DNA from: Isoetes taiwanensis
Taxonomy: Eukaryota > Streptophyta > Lycopodiopsida > Isoetales > Isoetaceae
Assembly: GCA_021234155.1 (NCBI GenBank)
Contig: JAJEKV010000013.1
Location: 13,241,877-13,305,876, forward strand
DNA length: 64,000 nucleotides
Direction: 5' to 3'
Every line of letters begins with the position of its first letter. Position 1 is the stretch's first letter. Shown piece by piece: positions 43,330 through 53,700 of the stretch. The notes under the pieces were generated by a model, which saw only the letters and a list, made by a program, of their open reading frames with translations, did not search any database and had not been told where the DNA came from. Position numbers and translations under genes: made by a program.

Positions 43330-44282
43330 CGGCGATTTTTGGCGCCCATCGGTCTTGAAGCCCATTTCCTTTGCCAAGCAAGCTCCAGAAGGTATGTGCT
43401 TGGATCAACCATCTCTTTTTTTGAATCCATGCTTGTTTTTTTCCAAGTTTTAGGGATTTATGTTCTTGTTGTTTGTTCTTCCCATTCTCATCAATCTTGG
43501 CCTCTTTTAGTTAATTCTTCCATCCCCTTTCCATTTTGATCCCTTCCAATGTTTCTATCCTCATATTTGCCATGCCTTTTTTTATTCTTGCTTCTTTGCT
43601 CTTCCAAATTCTTGCTTCTTCTTCCTTCTTCCAAATCCCTCCCTCTTCTATATTCTTTTCCGAATTCTTACATCCCTTTCTCTTATCATCTCTTCCTCTA
43701 TTTCTTCTTCTTCTTCTTCTATTTCTTCTTCATCATCCTCCTCCACTTTTTCTTCTTCTTCCTCCTCCTCCTCCATTCTTCTTCTTCGAATTCTTTTTCA
43801 CCATTCGTTTTTCCTCTTCGATTCTTCCTCTATTATTTTCTTCATTCGATGAGGGCGGCTTCCTTTGTTTTTTTTTTTTTTTTTTTTTTTTAATGCAAGG
43901 TCGATGAGCGACCTTGCAATGTTTTTTTTTTACTTAGTTTAATATTTTTTCTAACCATTGGATGTCTTGTTTTGCATGCATAACTCCAAACAAAATCGTT
44001 GCTTTTTTTTGAGCGACAACGAACACCTTGTACTTATTCGGTAAGAATTTATTTTTAATACGTTTAAGTTGAATGCTTTGTTTAGGTTTAAAAACTTGGG
44101 GAGACTTGGGCAAGGGGCATGGTCGACTCCACCTTGAGTGGAGGGACTAAGTGCTTCGGGTCCAAGCTCACCCTACTCTTGTAAATTTATTTGCTAATGT
44201 ATTTAGGTTAATCCACGAATCCTTTTTTTCTTTGTATTTTTTTATGCATTGCCGATAAAATTAGTTTAATTTGGTTTGTAGG
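43330..44282 (+). other. Second leader module with polypyrimidine tract
   Basis: Mirrors the 5' leader at 29500-30177: a probable donor (CAGAAGGTATGTGC, 43388), a 350-bp TTC/TCC-rich polypyrimidine tract (43540-43890, including long T runs), one copy of the leader repeat (44104-44180), and an acceptor-like TTGGTTTGTAG just before ATG at 44284. The long plus frames across the tract are low-complexity artefacts. Confidence 0.6.
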
Positions 44283-44283
44283 T

Positions 44284-45700
44284 ATGGCCCCAAATGTGAA
44301 GACACAAATGCTTAGTGAGATTAGACGTGTGCTCATAAATGAGATATGTGCCAACGAAAGTCCCGTGGGGGCATAAACCGGTCAGCGTCTCGACCATTTT
44401 GTAAGGCATGTCCAAAGGAAGTGACAAAATGAGTTAGCATCAAAATGGCGGGCCGAGGAGGAAATGTTGACATCTCTTACGAACACACATGTAAAGTCAA
44501 TGCTTGGAAACCCCATGGTCGAGCCGGAGACATGTTTGAACCATTCAGTGCAGCTTCAAAGTCCCAATGCAAAGGCTCGTGTCGAGGAATGGGTAGCTAG
44601 TTGGAATTCCTCCAAAAAGCGACGTGCAGATCACAAGAATGTCATTAAGGATCTCAATGCACGTCAGTTGGAGATAATAAGCGCCTTGCATCAAGGGGAA
44701 GCTCTAGTGGAGCAGGGCCTAGCATGCCCCACTTTTCTTTGGAAAATCACATGAAGACATCAATCTTCGTTGAACCCATACCCATAGAGGCCGTAGAGCT
44801 GTCGCTTTGATTGAAAGAGATCAACTCATAGCACATATCAAATCAAGATCATTGGAACACAACACTTCCAAGATGATGAGTTCTATCTTTGGATGGGTTT
44901 ATAAAGGGGAGATAGGAGCATGTCATATGAGAAGGCCAAAAAATATATCACGCTTCAAGAGTCGCATCTTGCTGGCTACACCCATTGGACTTGCTTATGA
45001 AGTTGCTAGCTCTATTTGGGGTACCATAGGGCCAATGGTGATTCTACCATTTATGAATGGAGAAACACTTGCACACTTGTTTGACTATTTACCTCGGGAC
45101 CTTTCACGTTATAGGAGATGGTCAAGCGCCAATAGCCCTACGACAAAAGGCCTCCTAAACACATATCCGCTGAAGTTAGGGCTCGAATGAGAGTTGTATA
45201 TCGGTATGTTCGAGGAGATAGCTCTTGCCCTAGCGAGAAGGTGTATTTGAGATCCACAAGGGCCACTTTACTCACACAAAGCTCAATTGCAAAAGAGTCA
45301 AATTACATTTTGGCGACAAGTACACAAATGTTTGGGTGGCAATTGGTGATTGGGATGGACGCATTACATTATTATTGCAAAAGCGTCGTCCCATGTTGAA
45401 GAGCCAATACTCACTTTCGGATGGACAAGCGAAATATCCTTGAGTGCGAGAAAAGTGTCTTTGAGAAATCGAAGGATGATGATCGTGTTTGGGGGGACGA
45501 AATTCATGATGTCTATGCATTGGGATACATCTATGACATGCTCCTTGATTTTGTGCAAGCTATGCGACGAATGGAGTGGTTTAACAATGTCGACAATGGC
45601 CAATACATCAATCCAACACATATGTACCAACGGCGTCTTGACAAGTTGGAGGAGCAAAAACAAGAATGATGGCTCATCACGCGCACGTGTTCACACAACG
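44284..45700 (+). pseudogene. Second CACTA-internal plus-strand gene, unrecognised
   Basis: Begins MAPNVKTQMLSEIRRVLINE directly after the acceptor. Two in-frame stops fall within the first 50 codons, then an open run to 44754 with EEWVASWNSSKKRRADHKN and QLEIISALHQGEALVEQGLACP. Further pieces occur in shifting frames: SSIWGTIGPMVILPFMNGET (45010-45070), and HDVYALGYIYDMLLDFVQAM with YINPTHMYQRRLDKLEEQ (45500-45660). A helical, charged protein without known motifs. It shares its leader architecture with the SET-like gene at the element's 5' end. Confidence 0.4.
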
Positions 45701-48090
45701 ATGCAAAGCTTCTGAAGTTGTTGAAGCCTTACAAAGTGTTGGAATATCTTCCACCATGGTTGTGAGACAAAGACGACATATGAAGTGCATGGATGCCTTG
45801 GAGATGTCAAAGTTGTTGTTTGCAGCACTTAAAGAATGAATTAGACATTGTATACCTTGTCTAGAACGTTGTGTAACTAGTAAATATTTAAAGACATTTG
45901 TAAGTCGAGCCATGTTAATATCGTCAAACTTTTTATTACGTCAATATAATAAAACAAAGCTTGTTAAATGTGCAATGAAGTTTCTATGTAATTAAGGTTT
46001 CTTAATTTCTTAATATGTCATTCAACACACTCAATATTAATAACTTAGGGGTACTTGTGCATGTCCAGCAATCATGAGCTTTAGTCGCGTGACCTACTAT
46101 GGGTTGCCAACCCTGTTACTTTGGTGGATTGACAACATTCTTGACGACAACAAACCCGCGTTCGCCCACGTTTGGGGAAGTACTTGGTTGGACGTAATCC
46201 ATACCGCCACCTAAACCATTTTGGATTTGGTATGCATTATTAGCTAGGTTAACATTTAGGTTAGTAGTTTATTTCTAATATATTCTAATAAATATTTTTC
46301 TAAATGTAGGGTGCATATCCACCATTGTTCTTTTCTTCGTGTGCTTGGGTTGCACCCTTATATTTGGGGCCTGTTTGGGTACCAACCCCGGGCATAACCG
46401 CAGCCCAAGAAGAATAAGAGGCGAGGGGGCTCATCTCGAGGGGCGAGGATCCCACGATCTCAAGTATGGATCTCCGTCATATCGCGTCTGGTCTCCGTGG
46501 GGGAAAGCACACCACCCACCGGCAGGTCCAGTTTCGGCGTCAGCGCGTTGTCGCTGAAGAATTCGCCGCGGTGATTGCAAAGGGCCACGGCGCAACTAGA
46601 GGAGGGTGTTCCTTCGACATAGCTTTGCCTACTGCTTGGCGAATATCGAGGCGAACCTCGGGAACCTCGAAGGGCGTCGGTAATGGCGTCGGCGGCAAAA
46701 TAAGGTCCCAGACTTTCCTCTTAAACCCGGCTAGAGGCTTCACGGACCGCTGAGCGAGCGTGCACACCACTTCTTATATGAGTGAGTTCGTCTTCAATTC
46801 GTAATTTATGGTTCACTAACACTTATTCATATGTATTAACTTTGAAGTCGATTTTCTTTGTTGAGTGAAGCGAACACAAGTTTCATTTGGGCACTACTAA
46901 AGATGGAGAGGAATTTCATAGGAGGCTGAATGCCCTCACGAACAACATTGTTACCAACGTCCACAAGGGTACTTGGAGGGATGACTCATTTGATCTGAGA
47001 GAAAATAGAACTAAGGAATAGGCTAGAGGAGGAATATCGAGCTCAAAGCGGGGAGAGATGTCCACGAAGGCTGTGATGGCGAGCTGGTCAACATGTTAAA
47101 GCCATGAGGTATTACCTTCCCTTGTTCTTAATCGTGATCAATATCGTACTCATGTTTGATTTACGTTATGCGAACCACGACCGGAAGAAGAAGGCCCGAT
47201 AAAACATCTTTGATATGGAAAATGTCCGATAGAAGAAGCGACTTCGACCCCATTGGATGAGCGAAGTGTCATTAAGTAGTACATCTCTAATGCTTAGCAC
47301 AAGTCGTAGACGTATATCTAGATTAATATAAAGGGACTAAGGACTTGTGTTGTGTTGCAGTCTTGCAAGGCCAACATATTGTCATCGAGAGGAGTAGCGG
47401 CAACTTCGGCCCGACTTTGGCGACAAAGGTGTGCCAGCGAATCGGGCGCTATGCTACCAACATTTGGGATCTGGTGGTTATAGTAATTTTAACAGCTTGT
47501 GCCAAACAATCCTTAAGCGACCCGGTGACTAGAAGATCGCGAAAGGGCTAATCGATTGGGCAATCGGTGACCATCCGAATCGCTCTTGGTGAAAAGGGTG
47601 ATGTATGTATTATTCACTACATAATTCTTTGCAAGTATTTAGCTTTAAGCTTAGTGATATGTTTTCATGGCGGGACTGACGAGGGAAGGCGAGAGGTCCT
47701 GCGGTGGCGCAGCTTGAACTCTTCGATTTTTATGTTATGTCTCGCTATTCTCCAACTCCAAGTGTGGTGAATAGACTTTACGTATTTTGTAGTTCAATGA
47801 TACATTAACTTTTGTTGAATATGATTTTGAAAGTATATTTTCTCACTACTTTTTATATTTTGATTACGTATGCGCCTCGATACCTAAGTCTATTTTAAGA
47901 GCGATCTTTAATTGATTAATTTAGATTTTAATTGATTAATTTAGATTTTAGTTGTTTTTTAATTAGATTTTAATTGATTAATTTAAATTTCTCCAAATAT
48001 TTTATTTGATAAATAAATTTGAAGTCTTTACAACTTAATATGTCTTAAATTGCACCCATTAAATTTTTTAAATTTTTAAATTTTTTTTAA
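45701..48090. other. 3' interior of the CACTA element
   Basis: Mixed AT-rich and GC-rich sequence. A piece at about 46870-47020 reads FHLGTTKDGEEFHRRL then NALTNNIVTNVHKGTWRDD, which looks coding but is unassigned. The part at 47880-48090 is extremely AT-rich with a TTTTAATTGATTAATTTAGA repeat (three units, 47900-47980). Confidence 0.4.
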
Positions 48091-48503
48091 TATTTAGAGG
48101 CGTCGATGCTTTCGGCGTCCACCATAACTGCATGCGTCCATCGCCTTAGCGAGCGTCGATCATCGGCGTCGGCGTAGCGACCCGTACGCGCCGCCGCGCC
48201 CGAACCTCCGGTGGCGCATACCATGGCACGCCCGGTGAGCGTCGATCATCGGCGTTGATTGAAGCGAACGACTGGGCGGCGTGGCATCCCGTGGCATCGC
48301 CCGCGTCCGCGGCCGGTCGATGATCGGCGATTCATCGTCGACCATCGCCGCTATTCGACCGATATTTCGGCGGTTTTGTCGATGATCGGCGGTCGTCGGT
48401 CGATATAGAGGTTTACCGTCGACCTTTGAGCGTCGATGATCGACGTTGCATCGACGTTCAAAGGTCGATATAGACGTCGAAAAGGCTCAACGTTTTTGTA
48501 GTG
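48091..48503 (+). repeat. 3' subterminal palindromic repeats of the CACTA element
   Basis: GTCGATCATCGGCG (48154, 48242), GTCGATGATCGGCG (48316, 48368), and GTCGATGATCGACGTT (48430), plus many half units, ending TTTTTGTAGTG. The variant ATCGGCG dominates at this end whereas ATCGACG dominates at the 5' end. Confidence 0.85.
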
Positions 48504-48506
48504 TTC

Positions 48507-48648
48507 GGTCGCCCACGATTAGTTTGTGCATATTTTGCCCTTGGGGTCTAGGGAAATGCATATCCAAAAGCGAGGATTATGTCCTCACCAAAGATTCTAG
48601 AGCATTTGCCAGACCTGAGCTTGTGAAGATTGCGTTATATTTTGCTTT
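48507..48648. other. Host sequence between the CACTA element and the LINE
   Basis: A plus frame that begins in the element's end continues to a stop at 48650-48652. No family recognised. Confidence 0.35.
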
Positions 48649-49680
48649 CTAAGTTGTGCAAGCATAAGGCTTCTTTTTATGCAACATGATTTCCTTATCC
48701 TCCCATATCTTAGCAATCACCAAAGATTGAACCAGCTCACGCGCACCTAAATCCGTATCAGGCCAGTTATTCTCACTGATCCCCCACTTTCCAAACCATA
48801 TTTTAACATCACTATACCACCCACAAGATGAAGAATCAATCAAAGCCCTCTTGGAAAATCGTGCATCGTCTTGCTTTCTTATTCTATTAACAAAATTGAT
48901 TGCTTGGTAAAGCGCCTCAGCTTCCAAAGGAATAAGGCCAGCCTCTGCCAATAAGATAGGATATGGAGTCTGTTTTTTTACAGCAAGCTCCTCTTGTAGG
49001 AATGATTTTAGTACTGATTCGATTTCTGCCCATAAACTTGTAGAGATAGATGGGCCCCATATAGGAGCTCCATATAAAATTACTGATTGCACCAACGTTT
49101 TAAACAACACTTTCTTCAAACTCCAATCCAACAACCCAATCTTATGACATTTTCTGAGCATATTATATAAAGCTGATCTACCTCCAGTTACTCTTTTCTT
49201 TATGCATTGTTTCCAAAGGTGCTCCTCTGTATGTGAAGGTTGGTCTGACAATGGCACCCACTACCATTGTTTTAGACTTAGACAAATTGACATTCATCTT
49301 CTTTGCATCACAAAAGGATTCAAGGTTAACCAAATGCTCCTGTATCTGCTATGAGGACCACATCATCCGCGTAAAGAAGCAGCTGAACCAAAAGGTCGCC
49401 TATACATGTTCCAGCCAAGCATTTATGTTTAAGCCAATCCTCAAGCTCATCGATATATAATCCAAAAAGCGTCGGCGAGAGAGGACAAATTTGCCGTACT
49501 CCGATTGTATTTCTAACCTCAGAACTCGCATTCACGCATCCACAGAAACTTTGGTAATTACCTCTTCATAGAGTCGGGAGACTGCAGCCCTAAGCTCCAC
49601 TGGCACTCCAATATTTTTCATTCTATCACCCAGACCATCTCTCGGGACAGTATCAAAAGCCTTAGAAGGCATATGAAGCC
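48649..49680 (-). mobile_element. LINE fragment (non-LTR reverse transcriptase)
   Basis: Minus strand. GLGDRMKNIGVPVELRAAV and SRLYEEV (49560-49640), PLSPTLFGLYIDELEDWLKH, LLLYADDVVLIAD with the catalytic YADD (49326-49535), then a C-terminal part with VLFKTLVQSVILYGAPIWG (48649-49257). Several frameshifts. Truncated at the 5' end near 49680; no A tail is seen at the 48649 end. It differs from the LINE inside the CACTA element in sequence and domain end. Confidence 0.88.
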
Positions 49681-49804
49681 ATATTCTTTCTCTTCATGGT
49701 TAATCTTCCATTTCTTGGTTGATCTGCTTGGGCATGGGTTTAAGGGAGGTCAACCTTCATCTTTCGTGTGGGCCATGCAAAATAACCCTCTCGACCGTCT
49801 TGAG

Positions 49805-50165
49805 GTTTGCATAACCACTCCAGGGGGAGGTTAACCTCTTCTTCCTACTTTCTTCATGCATCAACTTCATTGATTCTAACTTGATTTCAGTTATTTGCTC
49901 AATAAAGCCAAAAGGTTTATTTTGCATGACCCGCAAAAGTGGAAGGTTAACCTCCTCTTCCTGCTTTTCTTCATGCATCTACTTCATTGGTTCTAACTTG
50001 ATTTCACTTATCTGCTCAACAAACTAGCATTTGGTCTTCCTGCTTTCTTCATGCATCTACTTCATTGGTTCTAACTTGATTTCACTTATCTGCTCAACAA
50101 ACTAGCATTTGGTCTTCCTGCTTTCTTCATGCATCTACCTCATTGGTTCTAACTTGCTAGCATTT
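49805..50165. repeat. Tandem repeat, 78-bp unit
   Basis: The unit TTCCTGCTTTCTTCATGCATC(A/T)ACTTCATTGGTTC followed by TAACTTGATTTCA and TCTGCTCAACAAACTAG... is repeated at about 49959, 50037 and 50115 (last one shortened). Two longer related units with GGAGGTTAACCTC(T/C)TC lie at about 49825 and 49938. Confidence 0.8.
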
Positions 50166-50791
50166 GGCACAGGGATCTCACTAGTCACATTTAAGATGGG
50201 AGAAATTAAAACCATGTCCAATTGCTATATAGCGTTTCTTTGGCCAAAACTTGGCGGAGCAATGTTGAACTTCATGTCTACACAAAACAAGAAAAACTAA
50301 GTTCTTGAATCCCTTTTTGCTCCATCTCTACTCAAACAACCCTGCTGATCTTCGATGTGTGTAAGGTACTTTTGGCAGATTTTGCACAAGATCTTGGCAC
50401 AAATCACAGTACAAAACAAAAGGCCGGCCCAAAAAAAAATCCAAAGGTGCATACAATTTTGTGACAGAAATGTGCTATGGATACCATGTCCCCACGTCCA
50501 TATCCTAGTTTTTTCTTCAATTTTCCAAAACAAAAGTAGTATAATATAATGCACACTTTAACAGACCACAGCATACATATGGTTGTTGGCATTGAATCTA
50601 GCATCAGAGATGGTCACGCCCTCATGTTATATTGGCCATAGTAGCTTCATGTCCTAGTCCACCATTTCTTCCTCCTCTAGCCATTCCAATCATTCCCTCT
50701 ATATTTTAAATGTTCGCCCATAAAAATCAATACGGATGTAATGTAACTAAATATCTTCTTTTAATCCCAGATTGTCCAAGCTTTATTTAAC
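50166..50791. other. Spacer downstream of the DUF615 gene
   Basis: No second gene recognised. The 3' UTR and polyadenylation region of the minus-strand DUF615 gene should lie at its right end; AATAAA-like signals (complement of TTTATT, 50781-50787) follow the stop by about 5-11 bases, which is close for a real poly(A) signal. Confidence 0.4.
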
Positions 50792-53700
50792 TCAATCTTT
50801 ATCTTGAAATGTCAGCTGTGCAATATCAGATAGAAAATTTTTTAGAGCTACTTCTGCTTTGTTGTGTTTTAGAGTACTATCACCTTCTGCTTCCACCTCT
50901 TTCATGCCTAGCCGACAAAGATGAAGCAACCTCGTTAGTTCCTGCAAAGTACGTTTAATCAAGTTAACCAGAACTCTTTAGTAGTATAAGCCTCTTGATA
51001 TTAAGCACATGCATTGTGATAACAGACCAGCAAGTTAGAGGCCTCACATGATGGCGTCATTAAACACAAATACAATATACAATCGATAACATATGACTGT
51101 CTACGCCTTAGTTCAATATTCTGCCGTGTATAAGGCTTCTAGAGAAATGTTTAAATTAAACATTGAATCTAATATCCCGCATGGTGCTACATGCCGCATC
51201 ATCGACCACCTAGTTTTTCTACGGGTATGTTAGGTTCCTTGTTTAGATTAAAACTGAGATTTTAGCTCTCAACCCTTTCTTTCCTTGACTTGGGGGCACA
51301 GGGTATGAAGCTAAAGTCCACAGCATGCATCTAGATACTAAAAAAGGCGGAGTCTTAATGTAAAAAATGGATATGCAAAGACACCCAACATTTGGTAAGA
51401 AAGAGTGCCTACCTTTCTATCAAAAGGTGTCTGTAATGAATAGACTTCTTCGCAAACAGTTTCATCCTTATCCAATAAACCTCGTGCCCATTGCTCAGTA
51501 GTGCATTTTATGATGTCCTGCAAGAAACACTGCCAAGATAAAGCAAAAGCAAGATGGATTTTGAATGAGATGGTTTTTGTTTAAAGAAAAGATAAAGTGA
51601 TAAACTCAAAAAGAATGAGAAGCTGCCCCATTGATCGGATTCATGCATCAAAGCTTTTGGAGCTAAGGTTACAAAACATGCCTAATACCACAACGATAAC
51701 AGATAAAACTTCACTGCAGAGGAACAAAAAGGAGTAGCTTAGTCTTCAAGATTCTAGCATACTCACAGCTAATCATTCCTTTGCTTTAGCACTCATCTGG
51801 CAAGTATTTGTGCATAAGATCAGATTTTAAATCCCTTAGCTAATGCAGATTTCCCATCTTCCACAAGGACTTGCTAAAACATATTTTCCTCGCCTGTGAT
51901 TTATTTATGTGTGTAAGAAAACAGTGATTGGCCTCTAATCTATTTAACATAAACTAAATGTTTGGTTACATAATGGCGGATAACAAACCCAGCTGGGTTC
52001 ACAATGTAAAAGGCCTTATGAATTTGGTGTATGCCTCACCTTTGGCACCAGCTCCAATGGGAAAAACTTACATTGTCCACCTGCGGGGAAGGTTCAACTG
52101 GAAGAATGATGTCCTGATTAATGCTGGCCTTCAATGCTCCATTAATCAAGTCAGGATCCAGCTCTCTAAGAAGCTTTCCTGCACAGTCATTTTATGCCTC
52201 AGTTTTATACACAATTATCAGTAGACCACAATCCCCTAACTTATAGTAATTTACGGGTACAACCAGATTCTAAATTAGATTATTGCGATTAATGCCACAT
52301 GGCTGTCACCCCAAGAGACACATCTCATCCAAAAGACACTCCCTCTGGCTTTTGTTATCATTGGCTATCTCAATTTCACTAAAGGATTTGTCATGCTTTC
52401 CATGTTAACTCTAATATTATGTTAGCAAAAAGATATTATGTTAGCAAAAAGATATTATGTGCCTCATCTTCCAATTGTCCCGTTATACACATGAGGTAAT
52501 TGTCTCTAAAATACAGCTTATTCATACCTTTTTCAACCATTAGTTTTGTTCCCAGTTTTATCATAAATGCCTACAGCACTTGTAATGTCTCTGCAAACCA
52601 CGACTGATTTACAGATGCGATGCTTCTACATTGTCAACATAGAAGAGAGATCACATGCTCTGCAGTGGGTGAATCCTTTGCTCCATGAGGGATAATCCAA
52701 TCGAAGAGGATGATGTGCAACGTCTTCACTGCAGGACAATGCTTGTCATTGGTCTCCGAACACTTGTCTCTAGGACATGCTTTATAACTTTATTGATGAA
52801 CCTGTGATTCTCATTCGTTCCATTTTCATGCTCGAGATTGCTTGTCTTGCTGAGGACAAGGTATCTAGACTTTATCAACTTATGTTCCAATTTTCTCAAC
52901 TTATAACAAAAAAACTGTCTTTGCCTGTGACTAACCTCAGTTCTGGTAGGAAGCCAGAGCAAAAGCCTACTATATTCTTGTTTGCTTGATAGCACGTTCA
53001 TGGAAAAGGCCTACATTGTTATGCATCCCAGTAGCAATGGCAAAACCTTTTCCGCTTGTTACCATACCCTTGAAGTATACTCATCTCCCATTGCAAAAAT
53101 CTGCTGGTGTTTTCTCCGAATATCATCCAGCAGATCTTCCTTGCATTTTTACCTCCTGGCTATCAAGCAAGCCAATCTTCCTCCAATTAAGAGTTTGCTG
53201 ATAGAGAAGTTTGCATTAAGCCAATCTCCACACCTTGTATCTGGCCGGAATTGATGACGACATTCTAATCTTAATCTTCAGTATGTCATTTGAAAAACAA
53301 AAGACATTGCAACACATCATTATAGGACCATCTTCTTCCCCAATGAATAGGTAGATCCCAAGATGAAAGGATGGTAGATAAACAGCCTTTATTTTACCCA
53401 TATAGAACACCTCATCCAAAGGAGACACTGTCTTATAAATAGGGGCCATGTTCAATGCATTCCACTCACAGCAGATCCCTGAGAACAGTTTCCATCTTGT
53501 ATAGGGCAACCCTGGCATAAATATATTAATAGGCATTAGCAGCTCACTCCAAATACTATCATATTGATTTTTTGCCAACAAATATCTATAATCTGCCGAC
53601 TTTAGGTTTCATGCCATCATATTTAACCACTACAAATATTTGGATCAATCGTATGCTGCTCCTCTTTTACAACAAACCACCCATACTCATACATCGTATT

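Larger units (their letters stand above)
29029..48503 (+). mobile_element. CACTA (En/Spm) DNA transposon, 19.5 kb with nested inserts
   Basis: Starts CACTACAAGGGATCAACG and ends with the complement of CACTACAAAAACGTTGAG, with TTC duplicated outside. Both subterminal regions are filled with a palindromic unit (AACGTCGATCATCGACGTT and relatives), as is usual for the transposase-binding regions of CACTA elements. Between them lie a CxC/SET-like gene and a tnp2 transposase with DUF4218- and DUF4216-like parts, all plus strand, then further broken genes. A MITE (30672-30989), a LINE (31322-34264) and a GC-rich tandem array (38618-41904) inflate the length. All genes carry stops or frameshifts, so the copy is not autonomous now. 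Confidence 0.9.

Noticed and set aside
43536-43907. Two overlapping plus frames of 114 and 123 codons rich in Phe, Leu and Ser
   Set aside because: They are translations of a TTC/CTT polypyrimidine tract ending in long T runs; low-complexity DNA, not a protein gene.
52726-53581. Coding-like frames in intron 3 of the DUF615 gene, considered as an extra exon
   Set aside because: Exons 3 and 4 join in phase and give the conserved domain without a gap, so no exon is needed here; the frames are short and broken.
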